Shown here one piece after another: positions 1 through 7,687 of a DNA stretch of 18,009 nt; the stretch's first letter is position 1, and each line of letters begins with the position of its first letter. The notes beneath the pieces are model-generated. The model was not told where the DNA came from, ran no database searches, and was given only the letters and a program-made list of their open reading frames with translations. The DNA is from RGIG2041 sp045546315 (GTDB taxonomy: Bacteria > Bacillota > Clostridia > UBA1381 > UMGS1253): the NCBI GenBank assembly GCA_045546315.1, contig JAZQCN010000005.1, positions 1 to 18,009 of the forward strand, in the 5' to 3' direction. The translations under genes and the position numbers were made by a program.

Positions 1-1
1 A

Positions 2-898
2 AAAGAGGAGCTTCCGAAGTTTTTGCCGCTTTTAAAGAAGATTTACTTGCTGTTGCCATTGATTGTGCTGATTTACTTAGTTGGCACAAGCACAAAGTCC
101 ATCGCATTTTCGGCAGCCATTGCCATCTTGATTGCGATTGGCGTAAGTATGTTTAACAAAGAAACGCGCGTTACACCGAAGCGCCTTTTAGAAGCACTTG
201 CGGCAGGCGGCCAGGGTATGATTACCGTTGCGGCGGCTTGTGCGGTTGCGGGTATCATTGCCGGTACGATTACGGCAACCGGTCTTGCAAATATTATGAT
301 TAACGGCATCGTTGCATTCGCCGGCAATCATGTAATTGTAGCGCTGTTTTTAACGATGCTTTGCTGTATTGTGCTCGGTATGGGCGTGCCGACAACGGCA
401 AACTACTGCATTATGGCGGCAACCTGCGCGCCGATTTTGGTGCGTATGGGCGTTCCGCAGATTGCAGCGCATTTCTTCGTGTTCTACTTCGGTATCGTGG
501 CCGACTTAACACCGCCGGTTGCGCTTGCGGCATATGCCGGTGCGGCAATTGCGCAGGCAAATCCGATGAAAACTGCGTTTACGGCTACCAAACTTGCTAT
601 CGGCGCATTTATCGTGCCATATGTATTTGCGCTCAATCCGGCAATGCTGTTTATCAACACCTCAGCGTGGGAGGTTGTAACAATTTGCATTACCTCGCTG
701 GTTGGTATTTATGCGGTTTCTGCCTCGCTTGAGGGCTACCTGTTGCATCATATGCCGTGGTATCAGCGCATCCTTAGCCTTGCTGGCGGACTTTTGCTGA
801 TTTATCCGGGACTTGTAACGGATGCAGTCGGTCTTTGCCTTGTAGCGGCGGTTGTAATACTGCAGTTTGTATTTAAAGATAAAAAAATTACAGCATAA
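2..898 (+). CDS. TRAP transporter fused permease, C-terminal part (partial at 5' end)
   Basis: This is the C-terminal ~298 residues of a tripartite ATP-independent periplasmic (TRAP) permease of the fused DctQ-DctM type. The frame is open to the first base of the window, so the gene starts upstream and the TTG at 23 is not its start. The visible part is almost wholly hydrophobic with about eight membrane segments. It contains the DctM-type stretch GMGVPTTANYC followed by FYFGIVADLTPPVALAAYA, which is characteristic of the family. The last ~80 residues (GYLLHHMPWYQRIL, then LLLIYPGLVTDAVGL) match the C-terminal extension of fused permeases that usually work with TAXI-type binding proteins. Family knowledge: these proteins import organic acids by sodium-coupled secondary transport with an extracytoplasmic binding protein, which would lie upstream outside the window. 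The substrate cannot be read from the sequence. A strong terminator follows directly. Confidence 0.9.
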   Translation, partial: KEELPKFLPLLKKIYLLLPLIVLIYLVGTSTKSIAFSAAIAILIAIGVSMFNKETRVTPKRLLEALAAGGQGMITVAAACAVAGIIAGTITATGLANIMINGIVAFAGNHVIVALFLTMLCCIVLGMGVPTTANYCIMAATCAPILVRMGVPQIAAHFFVFYFGIVADLTPPVALAAYAGAAIAQANPMKTAFTATKLAIGAFIVPYVFALNPAMLFINTSAWEVVTICITSLVGIYAVSASLEGYLLHHMPWYQRILSLAGGLLLIYPGLVTDAVGLCLVAAVVILQFVFKDKKITA

Positions 899-900
899 CA

Positions 901-933
901 AAAAAGCACTGTGCGTTGCACAGTGCTTTTTTT
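901..933 (+). terminator. Rho-independent terminator after the TRAP permease
   Basis: A perfect stem, AAAAAGCACTGTGC (901-914), a 3-nt loop and GCACAGTGCTTTTTTT, starts three bases after the stop codon. The 3' arm runs into seven Ts. It separates the permease transcript from the lyase-like gene downstream. Confidence 0.92.
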
Positions 934-1165
934 GTACATCACAGGCTCAAAAAATCCAAGTATAGGTTTATATTTCACATATCATTTGCGTTTTGATGCT
1001 GTTATACCGGAATTGACCACAATTGATTAAAATCTGTCTTGCTTATTAATTTTAAATTTGATAATATTAAGTTGATCGTATTTTACCAAAAAGCGTTCGG
1101 ATTTTACAACGCATCAGGCTATTGTAAATGTTAGAATATATGCAGATAAATAAAATGAAAGAGGG
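934..1165. other. AT-rich intergenic region upstream of the lyase-like gene
   Basis: These 232 bp are clearly AT-rich and have no credible ORF. A TTGACC hexamer (1013-1018) and a TAGAAT hexamer (1132-1137) could be promoter parts, but neither has a partner at 16-18 bp, so I assign no promoter. AATTGA occurs twice in the short stretch 1011-1026. A weak GCGTT/AACGC inverted pair lies near 1093-1112. The region probably holds an unrecognised, possibly regulated, promoter. Confidence 0.4.
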
Positions 1166-1171
1166 ATGAAA

Positions 1172-4100
1172 ATGAAAAAGAGTATTTGCTTGCTTTTAAG
1201 CTTGTGTATGCTTTTGTCTGCAGGATTTACGCAGACATTCGCAAATGAGGCAGCAGAAACGGTTATCTTTTCAGACGATTTTGAAAGCTATCCGGACGGC
1301 GCTGACCTCGTTTTTAAGCAAAATACGCTTGCGCAATGGAGCAGCGGTGCGCGCAGCGCAACCTCGACAGTCAAGGCGTACAACGCCGGCGAGGATGGTA
1401 TGGTTTTGCGCATTACGAACACTGCAGATAAAAACGGCGGTCCGCGCGCAGAAAAGACACTGTACCTGACGAGCGTTAAAAATCTCAAATTCAGCTTTCG
1501 TATAAAGACCGTGAACACGGAGGCAAGAGTGTATGCCAAAATGGCAGACGGCAAAAATATGCTCGTCGAGCAGGATACGAATAAAAAGTGGATTACTTAT
1601 GAATTTGATTTTGATTTTGATAAAAACACATATGATCTCTATGAAAACGGTAAGCTGAAGCAAAGAAAGCTTTCGCTTGAGTTTACGCAAAGAGCAGAGG
1701 TTGTGTTTGGCTTTGAAGCGACTGTTTCCGCCGGCAAGGAAATGCTTGTTGACGATGTTATGCTTACAACGACGGACAGCGTTGATCTGGATGCAGTCGG
1801 CACAGGGGCAATCGGTGTGCGCACACCGGAGGAAATTTTGGCGATGTTTGATCAGACGCCTGCGCCGAAGCTTTCTGTGCCGGAGGGTAAATTCAGCTTT
1901 TTTGAGTACGACTGTTCGCTCAATGGCAATGTAAGCTTGCCGTCCGGTAGTGATTCCAGCTTTACAAAAGTTGTTTCCGGCGAGTTTATCAAGCCGGCGG
2001 AAATCAACAAGGAAAAGCTTGTGCGCGTAACAAACCCGCGCGCATCTCAGAGCTCGCCGCGTCTTGAAAAAAGCTTGACTGTTGGTGAAACGCCGACGGA
2101 TTTAACAGTGGAATTTTATGCGCAGCTTTCCAAGAGTGGTATTTATGTCCAGCTCGATGCTCAGATTGATGGCTCAAATAAGCATCTTGTCCATACGGAT
2201 GATATTACAGTTTCGAATGTGGCACAACAATATAAGTGGAGCCATGTAAAGCTTGAATTTAATTTGAAAGATAAGACTTATTCTACATATATCAATGGCA
2301 CAGCGGTTGAAAATAATGCCGGTTTTATGAATGTGCCAAATGAATATATGGATTTGAACCTGATTATTTATTCGCGCCTTGCACCGACAGATACGGTGCT
2401 CTACGATAACTTTATTATCTATTCCTCAAGTGCACCGGCGATAGGCAATACAAAGTACTACGGCGCAACCGGCACAAACTGGGATTTGATCGGTACGGAA
2501 CTGAAGTCGGACAGCTATATGGCAAACTTAAGACAGCATCCGCGTCTGATTGTGAACAACCGACAGGCGATTTTAGACAAAATCGCAAGCGATGAAAAGG
2601 TTGCAACCTGGTATAACAATGTGAAAACGAATGCGGATTTGCTTTTGAATTCTGCCCTTGTACAGTACACCTTCTCGAACGGCAGAAACATTTTAGGTGA
2701 GGCGCGTACCATTGAAGGGCGCCTACATAAGCTCGGTATGACCTACCTCGTTGAGCAGGACAGAAAGTATATTGAGCGCGGTCTTGCGGAAATTCGCAAC
2801 GCAGGTACATTCCCGGATTGGTCGAATCAAGCACCGATTATTCCGTCGGAGCTGATGTTCGGTATTGCGTGCTTCTACGACTGGACCTATAATGGTCTTA
2901 CGCCGGAGGAGCGCGCGGAAATTATTGATATCGTGAAAAAACAGGCGCTTTGGCAGTTTGTGCGCTCGTATGACGGTGTAATCAGCGTGGAAATTGCAAA
3001 CGGCACTTCCAACAGAACGATGGTTGCCAATGCCTGCGCAGCAGGTGTTGCGATTGCATTTGCAGATGAAGAGCCTGCGCTTTGTCAGTTCCTCTTTGAT
3101 GAAGCAACAGAACATGCAAAGCAGGCACTTGCCGAATATGGCGAAGATGGTGCTTTTCCGGAAGGCAGTATGTACTGGAGCTATGCAACGGAATATATGT
3201 CCTATCTTATTGCCGAAATTGAAGCGGCGGTTAAGGATGAATACACATTGCCGGACAATCTCGCTTGGTACTACGAACAGGGGCAGATTAAAAACACAGT
3301 CGATTACTGGATTTATATGAGCGGCGCAGCAGATAAGTTTAACTTCGGCGATGCGAATTCCGGCTTCTCGTATTATCCGCTTGTCTATATGATGGGTGAA
3401 AGATACAATAAGCCATTCTACGGCTGGTTTTTAAACCGCTTGGCGGAGATAAATAACCGTGTGGTGGAATCTCCGGAATTCGCCGTTGCTTGGTACAACC
3501 CGGATATCGAATGGAAAAACACGGGTATGCCATTAGACAAAACCTTTGATGCAAAGGACAATGCGCAGGCAATGAGTATGCGCTCGTCCTGGAGTGACAA
3601 AGATGCGCTTTATGTCGCAATGCAGGGCGGTGATAACCAGACGGGGCATATGTTCAAGTCGCTCGGTACCTTTGTCATTGATGCCAACGGTCAGCGCTTT
3701 ATACGCACACTCGGTCAGTCGAATTATTCTTCGGCCTACGATGCGGATATGTACTACCAAAAGCGTGCAGAGGGGCAGAATACCATCATCGCAAACCCCG
3801 GCAAGGGCATTGACCAGAATCCGGTTGCGGTTGCAAAGTTTATAAAGCATGCAGAAGCGGAAAATGAAGCCTTCAGCATTTTGGATATGACAAATACAAA
3901 TACTGCGTTTGCGGAAGCAAAGCGCGGCGTGTTTATGACAAAGGGCAGAAACAGCGTTGTTTTGCAGGATGAAATTCAAACGAAAACGCCGTCCGAGCTT
4001 TGGTGGTTTGCACATACAGATGCAGACATCACTCTTTCGGCGGATAAGAAGAGCGCACTTTTGGAATTGAAGGGCGAGAGAATGTATGTCGCGATTACAA

Positions 4101-5764
4101 GCGGTCCTGCTGATGCCGTATTTGAGATTAAAAAGGCACAGCCGCTCCCGACAAGCCCGGTTGCACCTGATGAGGTATATCAGGATATTTTCAAGCTTGC
4201 AATCCATATGCAGAATGTAACGGAGGTAAGACTTGCGGTTGAATTTATACCGCTCAAGGATGGCGAAGCTGCACCGGAGGTGCTCACACCGGTGACGGCG
4301 ATGGATGCGTGGACGGTATCGGACAACACAATCTCTACGGCAAGGCAGGCGGGCGATGTAGTTGCAATGCTTGTCGGCAGTCCGAATGTGCTTGCGAAAG
4401 AGAAAAAGACTTTCGTGGATGAGGCAAACCCGGATATTATGCCGCTGGTGCAAAACGGTAGAACACTTGTGCCGGTACGCTTTATCGCGGAGGCCTTCGG
4501 CGCACAGGTCGGCTGGGTGGATGCTACACAGACGGTTACGGTGAAAAAGGACGGTAAAACCATCACCTTGCAAATCGGCAACAATCAGATGCGCGTAAAT
4601 GACAGCGTGGTTACGCTCGATGTGCCTGCACAGACCATCGGCGGCAGAACGCTCATTCCGCTGCGCGCGCTCACGGAAGCGCTCGGCAAGCAGGTTATGT
4701 GGGATGACAGAGGCCTTATCGTCATCTCGGACTATACAGTAGCATATACGGAAGAGACAAAGGCAAACATCATTTCGCTTCTTTCTGCGCGTGTGCTTGT
4801 AAACGGCAGAGATATGCTTGCGTTTACAACGGATAAAACTGATTATTATATGCTTACAGACGGCAATACTCCAGCCGTAACGCTTGCAAGCGGTGCAGCC
4901 GTGACGCAGAGCGGCAATGTTGCCTCGTTTGTAATCGGCGGTAAGACCTATACAATTACATTTGTAGCCGACAAATTCATCGGACAGACCGGCACAAGCA
5001 GCGGCGATACGATTGTCGCGCTCAAGCTGGCGGCAAAGGATAAGCCGATGGGACCGGGTCACATTACATGGCAGCCGGTCAAGAATGTCACCTTCAGTGT
5101 GGAGAATGCAAAATATCCGCCGATGGGCACTGTGGACAATGTGATTGTGCAGGAGCTGACAACGAACCTGCAGCATCGTTGGACGGGCGAGGTAGACGCT
5201 TGGATTTGCTATGAATTTGAAGAAGCGGTGCCTCTGCACGCCTTTGGTCTTGCGGGGCTGTTTGGCGACAGGCGTACATATAAATTCACCGGCGAAGTGT
5301 CTATGGATGGTGCAAACTGGACAAAGGTGCTTGATACAAGCACGAGCGGCACAACGCTGATGCCGGATATCTTCGAGCTTGGCGGCGTGCAGGCGAAATA
5401 CTTCCGCTTGACCGGCAAGGGCGGCAGCGCAGGTACTTCAAACAGCTATACAGAGGTGCGCTTCTATACCTCTGCGGCGCAGATGGAGGAAGATAAATCC
5501 TACTGGCCAATCTACTTTGCACAAAATGACGCAGAAGGCGAAGCCGGCACTGCAGCGCAGATCGTATTTAAGGGTGTAAACGGCAACGGCCAGGTAGTTG
5601 ACGTTTCCGGTGTAACCTTTACAAGCGATACACCGGCGGTTGCAACGGTGGACACAAACGGTCTTGTTACATTTATTGCGCCGGGCAAGGCAACAATAAC
5701 CGCAACCTACGACAACGGTTTTGGCTTAATTACAGAAAAGTTTGTTGCAGAATGTATTGAATAA
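1172..5764 (+). CDS. Secreted multidomain heparinase II/III-like polysaccharide lyase protein
   Basis: A very large (1530 aa) exported protein. ATG 1172 is preferred over ATG 1166 because AGAGGG (1160-1165) abuts 1166 but lies 6 nt from 1172. Domain order: signal peptide (about 1-24, ending near FANEA); two similar concanavalin/laminin-G-like beta domains (about 30-200 and 235-420); an alpha/alpha-toroid lyase domain (about 455-780) starting HPRLIVNNRQ and holding E664-G-S-M-Y668-W; a heparinase II/III-type beta-sandwich (about 790-1060) with H826 in GHMFKSLGTFVIDANG; a copper-amine-oxidase N-terminal-like module (about 1070-1190) with two copies of the GRTL(V/I)P(V/L)R pattern; a discoidin (F5/8 C)-like domain (about 1320-1432); and an Ig-like 2 domain at the end. 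Family knowledge suggests beta-elimination of uronic-acid polysaccharides outside the cell, with the accessory domains binding glycan or wall. The substrate is unknown. No LPXTG or SLH anchor is visible. Confidence 0.85.
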   Translation: MKKSICLLLSLCMLLSAGFTQTFANEAAETVIFSDDFESYPDGADLVFKQNTLAQWSSGARSATSTVKAYNAGEDGMVLRITNTADKNGGPRAEKTLYLTSVKNLKFSFRIKTVNTEARVYAKMADGKNMLVEQDTNKKWITYEFDFDFDKNTYDLYENGKLKQRKLSLEFTQRAEVVFGFEATVSAGKEMLVDDVMLTTTDSVDLDAVGTGAIGVRTPEEILAMFDQTPAPKLSVPEGKFSFFEYDCSLNGNVSLPSGSDSSFTKVVSGEFIKPAEINKEKLVRVTNPRASQSSPRLEKSLTVGETPTDLTVEFYAQLSKSGIYVQLDAQIDGSNKHLVHTDDITVSNVAQQYKWSHVKLEFNLKDKTYSTYINGTAVENNAGFMNVPNEYMDLNLIIYSRLAPTDTVLYDNFIIYSSSAPAIGNTKYYGATGTNWDLIGTELKSDSYMANLRQHPRLIVNNRQAILDKIASDEKVATWYNNVKTNADLLLNSALVQYTFSNGRNILGEARTIEGRLHKLGMTYLVEQDRKYIERGLAEIRNAGTFPDWSNQAPIIPSELMFGIACFYDWTYNGLTPEERAEIIDIVKKQALWQFVRSYDGVISVEIANGTSNRTMVANACAAGVAIAFADEEPALCQFLFDEATEHAKQALAEYGEDGAFPEGSMYWSYATEYMSYLIAEIEAAVKDEYTLPDNLAWYYEQGQIKNTVDYWIYMSGAADKFNFGDANSGFSYYPLVYMMGERYNKPFYGWFLNRLAEINNRVVESPEFAVAWYNPDIEWKNTGMPLDKTFDAKDNAQAMSMRSSWSDKDALYVAMQGGDNQTGHMFKSLGTFVIDANGQRFIRTLGQSNYSSAYDADMYYQKRAEGQNTIIANPGKGIDQNPVAVAKFIKHAEAENEAFSILDMTNTNTAFAEAKRGVFMTKGRNSVVLQDEIQTKTPSELWWFAHTDADITLSADKKSALLELKGERMYVAITSGPADAVFEIKKAQPLPTSPVAPDEVYQDIFKLAIHMQNVTEVRLAVEFIPLKDGEAAPEVLTPVTAMDAWTVSDNTISTARQAGDVVAMLVGSPNVLAKEKKTFVDEANPDIMPLVQNGRTLVPVRFIAEAFGAQVGWVDATQTVTVKKDGKTITLQIGNNQMRVNDSVVTLDVPAQTIGGRTLIPLRALTEALGKQVMWDDRGLIVISDYTVAYTEETKANIISLLSARVLVNGRDMLAFTTDKTDYYMLTDGNTPAVTLASGAAVTQSGNVASFVIGGKTYTITFVADKFIGQTGTSSGDTIVALKLAAKDKPMGPGHITWQPVKNVTFSVENAKYPPMGTVDNVIVQELTTNLQHRWTGEVDAWICYEFEEAVPLHAFGLAGLFGDRRTYKFTGEVSMDGANWTKVLDTSTSGTTLMPDIFELGGVQAKYFRLTGKGGSAGTSNSYTEVRFYTSAAQMEEDKSYWPIYFAQNDAEGEAGTAAQIVFKGVNGNGQVVDVSGVTFTSDTPAVATVDTNGLVTFIAPGKATITATYDNGFGLITEKFVAECIE

Positions 5765-5803
5765 AAAAGCGAAGGTCTCCGCGAAGGAGACCTTTTGCTT
5801 TTG
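5765..5803 (+). terminator. Rho-independent terminator after the lyase-like gene
   Basis: The core stem GGTCTCC (5774-5780) / GGAGACC (5786-5792) has a GCGAA loop. It is flanked by AAAAGC and GCTTTT, which extend the pairing with small interruptions. The hairpin starts right after the stop codon and ends in a T-rich stretch. Confidence 0.88.
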
Positions 5804-5838
5804 CTCGGAAACAGCGTGCTGCAATTGGTAAATTTGTA

Positions 5839-5867
5839 TTGCATTTCGTGGTGGTTTACGCTATAAT
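5839..5867 (+). promoter_or_regulatory. Sigma-A promoter for the lipoprotein gene
   Basis: TTGCAT (5839-5844) and a perfect TATAAT (5862-5867) are separated by 17 bp. Transcription would start near 5873, leaving a leader of only about 20 nt before the start codon. Confidence 0.8.
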
Positions 5868-5891
5868 GAATTCAAGAATTTATTACTGGTG

Positions 5892-6641
5892 ATGAAATTG
5901 AAGAAGAAATATTTTGCGCTGATAGTATTATTAGTTTTTTCTATGATTTGCAGCGGTTGCGGAGGAACGGTTGAATATTTTAATGAGCCAGAAATAATAC
6001 AGGAAGACCAGTTTTTATTCAGTCACGGTGAGTCTGAAAAGTATAACCGCAAAGAGTTTGCGCCGTATAATAACGTTCTCAAAACATATTATACTGCCTT
6101 GTTGCACGGCTGGGACGAAGAAGAGATTGATAAAAACAAGCTTACGAAGATAGTATTGTATTATGATGGTAAAAACAGAATGGCAGAGATGGGGTATTGT
6201 TTTATTGATTTAGACTGCGATGGAATCAATGAGCTTTTAATTGGTGAAGTGCCTCATGACAATTATGAACATAATGAAATATACGATTTGTATACGGTTA
6301 AAGACGGAAAAGTGCATCAAGTTGCTTTGGGATGGGAAAGATGCAGACTTTATATTTACAAGGAAGAGGAAGGATACAGAATCGTCAGATCTGCTTCATC
6401 CGGAGCAGGTCTTAGCAGCGATGATCATTACATTCTTGAAAACGGCGATTTAAAACACGAGTGGTCGGTTGTTATGAATGCTTTTGCGGACGAGAAAAAT
6501 CCTTGGTTTTTAGCAGATAATGATGAATTGAACGTGACGAATGAAATGCGAATAAGCAAAGAAAAGTATATGGAACTTGTTGATGTATATAAAGAAAAGT
6601 ACATCATGCCAAATTTTATTTCTTTTGAAACATTGGAATGA
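5892..6641 (+). CDS. Putative lipoprotein of unknown function, AT-rich gene
   Basis: A 249-aa protein with a lipoprotein signal: basic LKKK, a hydrophobic run, then CSGC, with Cys23 as the likely lipidated residue. It would be anchored outside the cell membrane and depend on LspA, which is encoded later in the window. The mature part is hydrophilic. It has one acidic loop, DLDCDGINELLIGE, like the D-x-D-x-D-G calcium loops of VCBS/EF-hand-type secreted proteins; I recognise no catalytic domain. GTG 5889 directly precedes ATG 5892 and either could start translation; no good Shine-Dalgarno sequence is visible. Its base composition is visibly more AT-rich than the genes on either side, which hints at separate ancestry. 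It has its own promoter. I do not recognise a function. Confidence 0.75.
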   Translation: MKLKKKYFALIVLLVFSMICSGCGGTVEYFNEPEIIQEDQFLFSHGESEKYNRKEFAPYNNVLKTYYTALLHGWDEEEIDKNKLTKIVLYYDGKNRMAEMGYCFIDLDCDGINELLIGEVPHDNYEHNEIYDLYTVKDGKVHQVALGWERCRLYIYKEEEGYRIVRSASSGAGLSSDDHYILENGDLKHEWSVVMNAFADEKNPWFLADNDELNVTNEMRISKEKYMELVDVYKEKYIMPNFISFETLE

Positions 6642-6766
6642 ATTAAAGTTCTTATATTGATGAATTAAGAAATAGGTGGCATCTAATTTGTACATGAATT
6701 CTATAATTGACACATACGGAATTTTATAAATTTTGTTGTACATTTATATATCTGAGGGGGGATATA

Positions 6767-7606
6767 ATGAGCATAAATGATTTGTTTCTGGTCGCAGCTG
6801 CGTTATTTCCGGCAATCGTTTTGTGCATCTATGTGTTTAAAAAGGACCGTGTGGAAAAAGAGCCGATAGGGCTTTTGCTGCGCTTGCTGATTTACGGTGC
6901 GCTCAGCTGCTTTCCGGCAGCGGTGATTGAAGGGTATTTGGGTGGCTATATTGATGCGGCATTCGGTGAGTCGGTTGTTTTGCATACCTTTGTGACAATG
7001 TTTTTCGGCGTTGCGCTTGTGGAAGAGGGCGTAAAGTATATCGGTTTAAATTGGCTGACAAGAAAGAATCCGGAGTTTAACTGTCTGTTTGACGGCTTGA
7101 TTTACTCCATTTTTGTCTCACTCGGCTTTGCGGCGCTTGAAAATGTGTTTTATGTAACAGAATACGGCATTGGCAATGCAGTTATGCGTGCGGTGCTTTC
7201 CGTGCCGGGGCATATGTTCTTTGCTGTGTTGATGGGGTATTATTACAGCCTCGCACACATCACGGATAAGGCGGCGCTGATTGAAAAGGAACTGATTGCG
7301 GACGGTTATATCACGCAAAACGGGCAGCCGTTTTCCTCGTCGAGATACAAGGTCAAGAGCTTGCTTTTTCCGATTCTTGCGCACGGTGCATATAATTTCT
7401 GCTGCAGCATCGACCATATATTTGCACTCATCGGAATGCTCGTAATCATTATTTATCTTTATGTGCACTGCTTCGGCAGAATCAGAAAAATGTCTGCCGG
7501 CGACGGCGATACAACGGATTATGCAATCCGGATGGTTGCGCGCAAGTATCCCGAAATGCGCGGGCGGCTTTCAAATCCGTATTCGCAGAATACACCGCAG
7601 ATGTAA
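6767..7606 (+). CDS. prsW: PrsW-family intramembrane metalloprotease
   Basis: A 279-aa polytopic membrane protein of the PrsW (CPBP-superfamily-like) type. The family signatures are in order: EEGVKY with E86/E87, ALENVFY with E125-N126, GHMFFAVLMG with H149, and LAHGAYNF with H206. These are the presumed metal-binding and catalytic residues within membrane helices. In Bacillus subtilis, PrsW makes the first cut in the anti-sigma factor RsiW; no sigma/anti-sigma pair is visible here, so the target is unknown. The start at ATG 6767 is chosen because GAGGGGGG (6754-6761) lies 5 nt upstream; an in-frame extension back to 6707 has no ribosome binding site and adds non-family sequence. The charged C-terminal tail after about residue 240 is cytoplasmic-looking. 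No terminator separates it from the next promoter. Confidence 0.9.
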   Translation: MSINDLFLVAAALFPAIVLCIYVFKKDRVEKEPIGLLLRLLIYGALSCFPAAVIEGYLGGYIDAAFGESVVLHTFVTMFFGVALVEEGVKYIGLNWLTRKNPEFNCLFDGLIYSIFVSLGFAALENVFYVTEYGIGNAVMRAVLSVPGHMFFAVLMGYYYSLAHITDKAALIEKELIADGYITQNGQPFSSSRYKVKSLLFPILAHGAYNFCCSIDHIFALIGMLVIIIYLYVHCFGRIRKMSAGDGDTTDYAIRMVARKYPEMRGRLSNPYSQNTPQM

Positions 7607-7624
7607 AATACTTATCAGATTCAT

Positions 7625-7653
7625 TTGACTTTTTTATAAAAAGGTTATATAAT
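7625..7653 (+). promoter_or_regulatory. Sigma-A promoter for the NSS transporter gene
   Basis: TTGACT (7625-7630), a 17-bp spacer and a perfect TATAAT (7648-7653), about 35 bp ahead of the start codon. Confidence 0.88.
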
Positions 7654-7687
7654 CTATAGCGGAATTTTAAACTTTGGGGGATGAATT

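Noticed and set aside
23..898. TTG 23 as the start of the first gene
   Set aside because: The same frame is open back to base 2 and the visible protein corresponds only to the C-terminal part of a much longer permease, so the gene enters from upstream.
3533..5239. A 568-aa open frame on the minus strand inside the lyase-like gene
   Set aside because: It lies fully antisense to a gene with clear domains, has no ribosome binding site, and its translation is Cys/His/Arg-rich with no domain. It arises because the sense codon use avoids the codons that would give antisense stops.
6702..6735. TATAAT (6702-6707) and TTGACA (6707-6712) as a promoter for prsW
   Set aside because: The two elements are in the wrong order to pair with each other, TTGACA has no -10-like hexamer at 16-18 bp, and TATAAT has no -35, so I did not call a promoter.
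6688..6743. Direct repeat TTGTACAT at 6688-6695 and 6736-6743
   Set aside because: Only two 8-bp copies in a very AT-rich spacer, with no gene or structure linking them; expected by chance.
6707..6766. N-terminal extension of PrsW starting at 6707
   Set aside because: The added 20 residues do not resemble the family, there is no ribosome binding site, and a strong GAGGGGGG motif directs initiation at 6767.
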